64,000 nucleotides of DNA from Skeletonema tropicum (lineage: Eukaryota; Bacillariophyta; Thalassiosirophyceae; Thalassiosirales; Thalassiosiraceae): assembly GCA_037178625.1 (NCBI GenBank), contig CM074135.1, positions 250,001 through 314,000 on the forward strand, in the 5' to 3' direction. The notes below the pieces were generated by a model. It was not told where the DNA came from. It searched no databases and was given only the letters and a program-made list of their open reading frames with translations. This document shows, piece after piece, positions 23,875-32,079 of this stretch (position 1 is its first letter; the number at the start of each line of letters is the position of its first letter). Position numbers and translations under genes: made by a program.

Positions 23875-24045
23875 GAATCAGACTCAGACGAATCAGACTC
23901 AGATGAATCAGACTCAGATGAATCAGACTCAGATGAATCAGACTCAGATGAATCAGACTCAGATTCAGAAGAAGCAGACTCAGATTCAGAAGAAGCAGAC
24001 TCAGATTCAGAAGAAGCAGACTCAGATGGATCAGACTCAAGTTCA
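23875..24045. repeat. Minisatellite encoding Ser/Asp/Glu repeats
   Basis: Tandem 15-mers GACTCAGATGAATCA change to three 21-mers of the GACTCAGATTCAGAAGAAGCA type. On the minus strand they read SESDSSESDSSESD and SASSESE in the same frame as the gene at 22728-23846, so they probably encode an acidic N-terminal extension. They abut the broken LRR_5 end at about 24070. Confidence 0.8.
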
Positions 24046-24057
24046 TCAAATCTCCTC

Positions 24058-24594
24058 CTACATCAGACGCACAAGATGATGGAAGTTGAGATCGGTAATA
24101 ATGCCAAGTTTCAATGGGATGGTGATTCGTTCAAGAGAGGTGCAGTTATGGAATGCAAATCCTCCAATCCGTTCCAGCTTGTCACTAAAAATTGCACTTG
24201 TGAGAGCTTCACATGCTTCGAATGCACCCCCCTCAACAATTCTGGCGGATGACAGATCGATGCTGCTCAAAGATGGACAGTGACTGAATGCTCCAAATCC
24301 AATTATTTCCAGCTTGTCACATTCCACATCCGTCAGGGGACAACCACCGAATGCATACTCCTCAACAACTAATACGCCTCGCATGACAACTTTTCTCAAA
24401 CGAGGGCAATTACAGAATGCATGTTGTTCGATCTTTCCGACATCCTCGCTGCAAATGACTTCAACAAGGTTGGGATGACGATTGAATGCCCACGCAGGAA
24501 TGTTGTCGATAGCGATGAAGACATGAGTGGCACCAAGAGGAATATCACGCTGTCCCCTGTAGGTAAATCGCACTACCATCGTCACCAGTATCAA
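24058..24594 (-). pseudogene. LRR_5 (BspA-type) gene, 3'-truncated
   Basis: From MILVTMVVRFTYRG the frame carries the family's N-terminal half: VICSEDVGKIEQHAF, CPRLRKVVM, ALTSAIFSDKLERI and CTSLERITIPLKLGI. It diverges after LGIITD, where intact relatives continue SDTIFMGCENL, and stops twelve codons later next to the Ser/Asp minisatellite. The helical C-terminal half is missing. The likely start is the internal Met that matches the relatives (MVVRFTYRG). The upstream sequence is duplicated at 16500-17005. Truncation by a rearrangement with the neighbouring acidic-repeat gene is the simplest reading. Confidence 0.75.
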
Positions 24595-24596
24595 CC

Positions 24597-25154
24597 TAGA
24601 GAGAGAGAGAGAGAAGAAGTAATAATGACGATAAAGCTAGCGGTATCGTCTTGTTTTGGTTGTTATGCAACAAAGCTAAGAGCAAAGAGGCAGGTTGGAG
24701 GAATGGAGGAGTGGCGTGGAGGAGTGGAGATGATGAGTGCGTGGTGTGCTTGTGCTTCTCCGACTGATGATGTCGAATGTTGAATGTTGATGAGAAGATG
24801 ACTATTTATTCCTACGTCAGGTCGGAGTACCAAAAATCTCCCTCTCCAAAGTCTCCTTCTCTTCATTCATACATATCTTTTGTCAACGTGCAGTGCTCAG
24901 ATCAACCTGTCAGGAGCGATCTACCTACCCAATGAAAGGTACCTACTTACAATACACCTGAGGTCATCCCAATGAGAATTGATTTATATGTGTCATCAAT
25001 GCCACATATGCACTGTGCTGACATTGCTTCGATTAATTGCTCAGATTAAGATTAATCGCTTGCACACTGCTTCCGCTTCAATGCAGGCTACACCTATACA
25101 AACGTAATCGCTCAGTGACATTCAAAATGAGATTTGTCTCGATAAGAGGTAGAA
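24597..25154. repeat. Duplicated LRR_5 upstream region, copy B
   Basis: Counterpart of 16500-17005, with the same ordered landmarks: an (AG)n microsatellite, AAGTAATAATGACGATAAAG, TATTCCTACGT, CCTGAGGTCATCCCAATGAG and GAGATTTGTCTCGATAAG near the end. Several indels separate the two. Any shared promoter elements of these LRR_5 genes should lie here. Confidence 0.65.
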
Positions 25155-25166
25155 ACAACTGTATGA

Positions 25167-25808
25167 TTGAAGTGTTGTACTCTATTTAGAACAGACTTAA
25201 GGACTGCTAGTAAAAGTAATTTGAATCATGTGCAGGCACAGAGTGAGTTGGGGTCGTGGGAAGATTTCTTCCGAGGATATCTAGTGAAGGAGTGGAAAGA
25301 GGCGTTCCAAGACACCCACACTAGCGATGCCGATATGCAATTCGATCAATTTCAACAAATGATTTGGTTTGACATTGCATGGCCTCAGTGGATGGAACGT
25401 AACAGGGTGGCTAAGGGCCGTGGAAGTAATGCGGATCAATTGGAAAGTGAATTGCTGACAAGGAAACTAGTGTGGTACCATAAACATCGTCATGAGCTAT
25501 TACCAGCACATCAACGAGAGATGGCGAAAATGCAATTACATGAGATTTTGCGAATGAGACCAGCTACAAGACGATTATGGCTTCACCATATCGAAGAGGC
25601 GGTAAAGGCATGGGAACGTGATAAGTACACACTATTGCCAGGGCAGCGACTCATCAGTGATTACTTTCCAGAAATCGAATCGGCGCCACCACAACCTCCA
25701 CCACCTCGCAATATTGTGAGAGAAGCTAGGGAGCAAGCAGACAGCGAAGTGTTACGCCTTGAACCAAACCAAGTGAGAATAGATGAAGTTTTCGACCCAG
25801 TCGAGTAA
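25167..25808 (+). CDS. Hypothetical protein, 213 aa; possible C-terminal part of a transposon polyprotein
   Basis: The open frame is well balanced and protein-like: SWEDFFRGYLVKEWKEAFQD, MIWFDIAWPQWMERNR, LTRKLVWYHKHRHELLPAHQ, ATRRLWLHHIEEAVKAWERD, then a proline-rich C-terminus. The layout (W..FF.G....EW, then IW...W..RN..., then ...LL...R.LF-type helices and a W-rich helix) resembles conserved segments found downstream of reverse transcriptase domains in algal and fungal retroelements. This is a weak inference. The first ~20 codons may be spurious, with the start hidden by a missing exon. A 38-bp direct repeat lies near its start (25193-25230) and after it (26005-26042). Confidence 0.4.
   Translation: MKCCTLFRTDLRTASKSNLNHVQAQSELGSWEDFFRGYLVKEWKEAFQDTHTSDADMQFDQFQQMIWFDIAWPQWMERNRVAKGRGSNADQLESELLTRKLVWYHKHRHELLPAHQREMAKMQLHEILRMRPATRRLWLHHIEEAVKAWERDKYTLLPGQRLISDYFPEIESAPPQPPPPRNIVREAREQADSEVLRLEPNQVRIDEVFDPVE
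25193..25230. repeat. 38-bp direct repeat, left copy
   Basis: Starts AGACTTAAGGACTGCTAGTA and is repeated perfectly at 26005-26042, 812 bp downstream. The pair brackets the 213-codon open frame. Confidence 0.9.
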
Positions 25809-25908
25809 TCGACACCACAAACGACCTGAATAGGTTGACGTTGTTAATCCTGGCCTGCTTGAAAGATAGCAGGCTTGGGGTGGGATCTGGGAAATAATAG
25901 CTACTGCA

Positions 25909-25985
25909 GCACATGTTCGTTATCACTTAGCGTAGATAATGTCGCCTCTTGAGGGCCCACCAGACGTACTTTAAAATTTCTGTTA
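25909..25985. repeat. Dispersed repeat, inverted relative to 28350-28425
   Basis: Contains GCAGCACATGTTCGTTATCA, a diverged middle, GAGGGCCCACCAGA and GTACTTTAA. The reverse complement of 28350-28425 shows the same ordered blocks (GCAGCACATGTTCGTTATCA, GAGAGGGCCCACCAGATGTACTTAAATTT). It may be the terminus of a mobile element. A (TA)n tract follows at about 25984-26004. Confidence 0.6.
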
Positions 25986-26004
25986 TATATATATATATAT
26001 ATAT

Positions 26005-26042
26005 AGACTTAAGGACTGCTAGTAAAAGTAATTTGAATCATG
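26005..26042. repeat. 38-bp direct repeat, right copy
   Basis: Perfect copy of 25193-25230, immediately after a (TA)n microsatellite. Confidence 0.9.
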
Positions 26043-26219
26043 CCTGTGATATGCATGCTGCATGCTAGACAAGCAATAGTAGATTGATTATTTAATATTT
26101 ATATGGCAACGATACAAATCCCGACTAAATGCTGCTAATATTCCAACATCATGATTGGAGATGAACAAAACTACTCTTAAAGAGAAGGGTCATCTTCATC
26201 CTTGGCGCAAGAGCTGCTG

Positions 26220-27176
26220 CCGTAGAAAATCAGACCCATTCATCTTCCGCCTCATCTTCATTAAATTCAAAAGTATGAGGTGGTAGGTCGAGGAAAGGAA
26301 GGACATTCTTGATCACAGTTTATGCGCCACAGATGACACGACACTCTGCTCTTTTACGAACACATTCTGTCATATTATGACACTCACTGAGGCTCTTCTC
26401 CCACAAAGCAAGGCCAAGTATGGCAGCAGCCTCATTCAAGACGTGGCGGTGCTGAGTTGTGTAGTTCACAATTTTCAGAAGAAGTCGTCTCATCCACTCC
26501 CGCATTGTCCTAGCCTTTTCCTCCGGATTCAATATTGTGCATCAATTGAATCAAGCTCTGCGAACATGTCAATCCTCCACTCCTTCAAATGTAAAGCGGC
26601 GATAGTTTCACGTAGCGCCGCTTCCTCAACTAGATCCACATGCTGAAAATGCTCACAGTCATCCAACAAACTATCACAGTAAAACATGTCACCTCTCAAT
26701 GGGAGAGTGATTCTTTCCAGAGAAGGGCACTCATTGAATGCCCCTCCTTCGATCGATTGTAGCTTGCTACCGAATTTCAGACTTCCGAGAAGTGTACAGG
26801 TCATGAATGCATCGGCATCGCACTCAACGGTCTCGGCGGATGGCAGGTTGATGCTTCTCAAAGTTCGAATGCACTATCGTCAATAAATTCCAACTTGTCG
26901 CATTGGACATCCGTCAGGAAGAGACAACCTCCAAATGAATAGCTGCCAGTTTGTTTGACACCCGGCATGATAACTTCTTTCAAGCGAGGGCAGCAGGTGA
27001 ATGCAAAGTTTCCAACTTGTTTGACATCCTATGCTAGGATGCTAACGGCGTCGATGGAGCCATCGATGAAGACATGAGTGACACCAAGAGGAATATCAGG
27101 ATCTGCTTCTACCCTTTCACCTAATCGACGAAAAGGAGGAAGGGGATGACGCCTACCCCTGTAAATGAATCTCATG
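26220..27176 (-). pseudogene. LRR_5 gene, decayed
   Basis: Reads from MRFIYRGRRHPLPPFRRLGE at 27176 through ADPDIPLGVTHVFIDGSIDA, an in-frame TAG near 27038, LRR_5 repeats (CPRLKEVIMPGVKQTGSYSF), a second disruption near 26870, then the open frame 26529-26861 (AFNECPSLERITLPL, LRETIAALHLKEW), a shift into 26320-26532 (HRHVLNEAAAILGLALWEKS) and a TAA just before the conserved VIKNVLPFLDLP end. At least four lesions show it is dead. It belongs to a divergent LRR_5 subgroup. Confidence 0.8.
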
Positions 27177-27815
27177 GTGTGTCGTCTTCAAGATTGTTTG
27201 TTGTGATTTACTTTTCCTCTGATTTGCTTATGTGATGATAAGAGGTAATGGCAGCAAAGATTTTGGATTGTTGTCATTGGGCTGCTCTGTGTGTTTTTGT
27301 CGAGCGAGACCAAAGAAAGCATTTTTTTTTGCATGAAAAATTTGGACATGTTTAAGTGAATCGCGCCTCTTGGTTCGTACGGTACCCAATGTTGTCGGTC
27401 AGTCTCTTCTATCTTCCCCTTCGTTGTACTTAGCGCGTCTTCTCAACAATGGTCAATGGTCTCCGATGCATAGCAATGCCATTGAATGCTACGATTGAAC
27501 ATGATGTATTTGATGACCGCCCAAACTTGACAACAGTACTCTTATGGGGCATTGACAAAACTGTTGCCTCTTCCTCTTCACATTTATATGGAGAGTTGAG
27601 GAATACTTAAAATGGAGAGAGAAATTGGTAGAATCGACCAAGAAGTTCTAACCAACATCTATCGGAGAGAAACGACTTGGCCATACGGCAGTGGATAAGT
27701 GTACCCACCGTCAATCGAAGAGGAACGACTGAAGCTGTACAGCAGTAAGCAGTGGTATGAGATTAGTCGTCAGTCCTATCAATCACTACAAAGCTGAGCA
27801 CAAGCACAATGCATA

Positions 27816-27910
27816 TTGAAAGAGGCTGCAACTCTACTTGAACTCGCTCAGTGGAAGGCCAATCTTGATGATGATGGCGAGAGAAATATACTTCAAGAGG
27901 ATGGAGTTCA
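27816..27910 (+). pseudogene. LRR_5 C-terminal fragment
   Basis: The peptide KEAATLLELAQWKANLDDDG corresponds to the conserved C-terminal helix of the LRR_5 genes in this window (DEAATTLELALWKKSLRESD). Upstream and downstream sequence shows no further match. It is an isolated relic. Confidence 0.6.
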
Positions 27911-28349
27911 AGAGACACAGAAGCGGCAGAAGAGAGTAGCAAGGACAGAGACTTGCATCGTGAAGCGTTTTGCCATTTCCATTTCTCCAATTGGAATGAG
28001 AAAAAAGATGATAAGATTACTCACCCCATGTTGTGTTGTGCATGTATGTCTCTCGGGCTTTGGACCCTGCAACTCTATCCCAACTCACGTACTATCAACC
28101 CCTCGGGCAGTGCTGTGCAGCCCATACATACCCCTCTGCTCCAAGCTAAGGAATACTGTTTCTAGAGATTCAAACATTGCATTCATGAGAAGATGTAGTC
28201 GTGCATTCTCGTTGGGAAGGAAGAGAGTCTTATAAGCTCATCTTGTACTAAGTCAATGAAATACTACGTTTGATCCTAAACCTCTAGATATATTGTAGCT
28301 ATGGAGACCTTAGGAGCAAAGCATTTGCTAAAGCTAGTGCAACAAAAAA

Positions 28350-28425
28350 TTTAAGTACATCTGGTGGGCCCTCTCTGACGCGGCATTATCTTCTATGGTA
28401 GATGATAACGAACATGTGCTGCATT
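28350..28425. repeat. Dispersed repeat, inverted relative to 25909-25985
   Basis: Contains TGGTGGGCCCTCTCTGACGC and GATAACGAACATGTGCTGC, the reverse complements of blocks in the partner. A few dozen bases further the phrase TTTGCTAAAGCT, also present at about 28323, recurs, hinting at a local duplication. Confidence 0.6.
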
Positions 28426-28532
28426 TGCTAAAGCTGGACACGAATGATACTTATAATTATTACTTTGATTTGTGTCTCGATCGCTCCTAGGATTTTCTTT
28501 TGTTTTGTCTTTTTACTTGTGTAAGAATGCCT

Positions 28533-29412
28533 TCATTTCTCCCATCCTGCGGCTGCCTCCCTATGATGACTCTTGGTTGCATCTACAGCGGCCTGATGCG
28601 CACGAAGAGGAGTGGTAAGGTCCTCTTTGCTCACAAACCCCTGCTTAAACAACTTCATCAGCATTTTGATTGATTCACCTTGTCCTAGTGCGGCAGCGAT
28701 CATGTAATGCTTCACAACTCTCTCCATATTGCCATTAGTTTCCCGTTCATCGTTTCCAAGATTGTGCCTAGCGCCGGGGTGCCCTCCGATAGCAGCCTCT
28801 TCCAGATGGTATATTTTCTTCTCCCTATCCTTGTCAACACCTTTGCCCTCCCGATATAAATACCACAGCCCAAAATGCGCCTCCGCATGTCCCTTGTGTA
28901 CCACTCAAATACAGCGTCATAATTTCCTCTCTTCTGCTCCTCTACTGCTAGACAGATCATCGCTACTGGATCGTTTGCCTTAATTCTTTTCAACCGTAGT
29001 TCCTTTTACGTTCCACTTCAATTTCTGAAGCAATTTTTCTACAAATTGGGCACTTCCGTTCAAGCCTCATTTCTTCCTCTCTCACTCTAATAGCATAGTT
29101 ACAACCTACGCAAATCATTTTGCTGCAGCATTTCATCAAAAGTGTTTTCGTAATTTCAAACGGCAAAGGCAAATAACAGATCGGACAGTCCCCAGGATGC
29201 GTGCTATCCGGTTGTTTGAATAACATTCGTCACGTAATTCAGCTGCTCGTTTCTTGCAGTCCCTCTTATGTTGCTTCCTATGCTCCTTCTGGCATTTAAT
29301 GCCGCAGTATTTAACGAGATGGCAAGCGGAGCAATCCTTCAGCTTGACGTCATCAACTTGTGGTACCGCAGGAAGCACAACAAGATCTGTCCTCCTGTTT
29401 ATCTTCGCTCAT
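28533..29412 (-). pseudogene. MYND finger / RING / Sel1-repeat protein gene with four frameshifts
   Basis: ATG at 29412 gives MSEDKQEDRSCCASCG. A shift is needed before VDDVKLKDCSACHLVKYCG, whose C..C/YC..KC/H...HK..C residues complete a MYND-type finger. A second shift leads to the RING-like part (GDCPICYLPLPFEI, CCSKMICVGC, CPICRK). A third leads to KANDPVAMICLAVEEQKRGN. A fourth leads to the Sel1 part (AEAHFGLWYLYREGKGVDKD, IGGHPGARHNLG). The order is that of a family I know to be expanded in diatoms. Every domain is still recognisable, so decay is recent or the assembly has indel errors. Stop at 28533. Confidence 0.8.
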
Positions 29413-29807
29413 GTTTCACGACCCGTGCCAAAATTGGTATTATTGCTTCTCATTTATCAGTCGATGCGCTCTCAAGCTACTTATTGCCTCGATGTCCGTC
29501 GGGACTCGGGACCAGCTAAGTATTAAGTGGGATGATGAATGACTAATTAGTATTTGTTTGAACTTGCCAGCCGAAAGATACACAAGGATTATCGAACGTG
29601 AGAGGTGGAAGTGAGAATGACCCCAAAATGAAAAAATGTCCAAAATTCAAATTCAAATGTCTCCACGTACGTTGGACGTAGGAATTCATAGTGAATCTCT
29701 TCTCTCCCAACTTCAAGAGAGAGCTGAGCTCAGCTGGCGACAGTGAGCTCAGCTGGCGGTGAGCAGGAAGCACTCACACTCATAATAATATCCTCTTTAT
29801 TACACTG

Positions 29808-30974
29808 GTGACGATGGTAGTAAGATTTACGTACACGGGACAGCGTGATATTCCTCTTGGTGCCACTCATGTCTTCATCGAATCCATCGACTCCGTTCCT
29901 GCGTGGGCATTCCATGAGCATCCCAATATCGAAGAAGTCATCTGCAGCGAGGATGTCGAAAAGATTGAAAAAGGTGCATTCTTGAATTGCCCTCGCTTGA
30001 GAAAAGTTGTTATGCCGGGCGTCAGAGTTGTTGAGGAGTTCGCATATTATTGTCCCGCCCTGACGGATGTTGACTGTGGCATTCTGGAAGTAGTTGGACG
30101 TAAAGCATTCCAGCGCTGCAGATCTTTGAGTAGCATCGACCTGTCATCCGCCAGGATTGTTGAGGGGAGTGCATTCGAGGAATGTGTTGCTCTCACTAAT
30201 GCGAAATTTAGTGACAAGTTGGAAAGAATTGAAGGATTTGCATTCCATAAATGCCCCTCTCTTGAACGAATCACCGTCCCATTGAAACTTGGCATTATTA
30301 CTAGCGATACTATCTTCATGGGATGTGAGAATTTGAAGCACGTGGATCTATTTGAGGAAGAGGAGCTGCGTGAGACAGTCGCTGCTTTGCATTTGGAGGA
30401 GTGGAGGAATGATATGATCGAAGAAATCGATTGCATCAATCGTATGCTTCCTAATGCACGTGCTGGTACTGGGGATAAGGCCCGGGTGATTAGAGTTAGA
30501 GAGTGGATTGAACGGGTTCTTGGCAAAATCAATCACTACCAAGAAGAGCATCGCCGCATATTGGACGAGGTCGCCACGATGTTGGAGCTTGCTTTGTGGA
30601 AGAAGAGTCTTCGTGAAAGTGATTTGGCGTCAGAAGTAGAGGTGGCAGGGGAGTGCATCACTCGCCCTGTGAAGAAGCACAAGATGGCATCAGCTGCCTC
30701 TGTTCCTGCAAGTGCAAGAGCACAGTGTCGTGTGGTGTGTGGGGCAGATATGAATGTTGTGATCAAGAATGTCCTTCCTTTCCTCGAGTTGCCATCATAC
30801 GAGTATGAAATGGAAGAAGATGGAAGTGAAAGTGATAGTTGGAGTAGTGATCCAGAAAATGCATCTTCTGATGATGCATCTTCTGGATCACTACACTTCT
30901 ATGAATACTATGATAGTTGGAGTAGTGATCCAGAGAAAATGCATCTTCTGATTAACTACCATCGTGGAGTTTAG
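29808..30974 (+). CDS. BspA-type LRR_5 protein, 388 aa, intact
   Basis: Starts MTMVVRFTYTGQRDIPLGAT. LRR_5 repeats run from about residue 25 to 190 (AFHEHPNIEEVICSEDVEKI, CPRLRKVVMPGVRVVEEF, CRSLSSIDLSSARIVEGSAF, CPSLERITVPL). A charged helical region follows (LRETVAALHLEEWRNDM, HRRILDEVATMLELALW), then a basic stretch, a VVIKNVLPFLELPSYEYEME motif and an acidic SSDPE tail. Compared with the inverted copy at 15300-16498, the last residues are altered by a small indel (SDPEKMHLLINYHRGV). No signal peptide or membrane segment is seen, so it is probably intracellular. Molecular function is unknown. Confidence 0.8.
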   Translation: MTMVVRFTYTGQRDIPLGATHVFIESIDSVPAWAFHEHPNIEEVICSEDVEKIEKGAFLNCPRLRKVVMPGVRVVEEFAYYCPALTDVDCGILEVVGRKAFQRCRSLSSIDLSSARIVEGSAFEECVALTNAKFSDKLERIEGFAFHKCPSLERITVPLKLGIITSDTIFMGCENLKHVDLFEEEELRETVAALHLEEWRNDMIEEIDCINRMLPNARAGTGDKARVIRVREWIERVLGKINHYQEEHRRILDEVATMLELALWKKSLRESDLASEVEVAGECITRPVKKHKMASAASVPASARAQCRVVCGADMNVVIKNVLPFLELPSYEYEMEEDGSESDSWSSDPENASSDDASSGSLHFYEYYDSWSSDPEKMHLLINYHRGV

Positions 30975-31185
30975 GCGTGGTCTAATTTGACGCAATCATT
31001 TGAATGATCACACCTTTTATAAGTCTGAGCACTAAAAGTGGAGGAAGAGGTTAATAATAATTGCAGCACACAACTATCCTCCCTCTGGTATTACCTGATT
31101 TGGGTAGTGGTAATTTGTGGGGGTGTTATTAAGTGTCTGTGTGGAATGAAGTATTAATCTTTAATAAACGATATCAAGACAAATT

Positions 31186-31727
31186 TTATCTTATTTGAAA
31201 CCCATTATCATTCGCAGGACCTTTCCACCTCCCGTCAAGGGAATGACTTCCTCTCCCCTGGAACTGAGCATCGTGATTAGCGCCGTTGCGAAGAATACCT
31301 TCCCTTTCGAAATGATCAATCAATCTTTTCCACGCATGATTGGCTTTCAAAATGTCCGAATCTCCCACAACCCAGAGGGAACGTTTGGCTCGTGTGAGAG
31401 CAACATTCATTCGTCTTTCGTCTGATAGGAATCCGATACTACTTGTCTTCCTTCCATTCATGTTTCGTGAGCGGACACAAGATAGAATAATTACATCACA
31501 CTCGGAGCCTTGGAAGCTTACATGTCAAATTGGGAAGAAAAGCAGTGAGGAAGCATTCGTAACAAGTAATATAATATGGTAGAGTCACGTACCATCAACA
31601 GTCGCAATTTTGACGTTCAACTTGGCAGCTTTGAATGCAGGAGTATTATCCCATTGCTGCTGTAGTGACTCTTCACTTGATCCTTGTAAAAAGAGATAAT
31701 GCCGATTGATATGAGATTGTTGCTGGG
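31186..31727 (-). pseudogene. Helicase 3' fragment (motifs V-VI)
   Basis: The minus strand matches the end of exon 4, intron 4 and exon 5 of the gene at 10234-15061, including motif VI ([16 protein letters not shown]) and the C-terminus. A two-base insertion in the exon 4 part (GTGAAGAGTCAC versus GTGAAGTCAC) breaks the frame, and there is no upstream gene body. The splice sites of intron 4 are still present. It is a duplication by-product. Confidence 0.85.
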
Positions 31728-31849
31728 ATCATTTCTAGAGGAAACAGAACGCCTTCCTCCTCAAAATGAACAACTAATCAATCACACTTTCAAACATGAT
31801 CGGCTTTCGAAATAATGCTCTTTATTCCTCATGACTACAGATATTGTGA

Positions 31850-32047
31850 TCAGGACTGTCTTCCTTTGCTTTTCTTAGCTGCCACCATGAGAGCAGACAG
31901 CAACACTTGCGCCGAGGAGGAAGCATAAGAAAGAGAGGAAGCCTCGACATCGTAGACCACAAGTAGTGATGACAAGAAAGAAGCAATCACATACGACAAT
32001 GCTAAATACCCGACGCCGAGAAGAGACAATCCAAAGTTAACATACAC
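31850..32047 (-). CDS. Short hydrophobic ORF, 65 aa, uncertain
   Basis: Encodes MYVNFGLSLLGVGYLALSYV followed by another hydrophobic stretch, so residues ~3-30 could form a membrane segment; the end is basic (KKSKGRQS). It begins 33 bp downstream of the stop of the 32080-34263 gene on the same strand, so it may be 3' untranslated sequence or a last exon. No family is recognised. Confidence 0.25.
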   Translation of the reverse strand: MYVNFGLSLLGVGYLALSYVIASFLSSLLVVYDVEASSLSYASSSAQVLLSALMVAAKKSKGRQS

Positions 32048-32079
32048 AGGAATTAATTTACAAAATCACATTACCCCCT

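Larger units (their letters stand above)
29808..31727. repeat. Segmental duplication, arm B (inverted copy of 14522-16498)
   Basis: Reverse complement of arm A with modest indels. This arm keeps the LRR_5 frame open but carries only the last part of the helicase gene, ending abruptly at about 31727 (CAGCAACAATCTC on the minus strand). The short spacer between the two genes is also conserved. Confidence 0.85.

Noticed and set aside
23792..24049. Leu/Ser/Ile repeat protein on the minus strand
   Set aside because: It is another frame of the Ser/Asp minisatellite; the acidic frame is continuous with a recognised domain.
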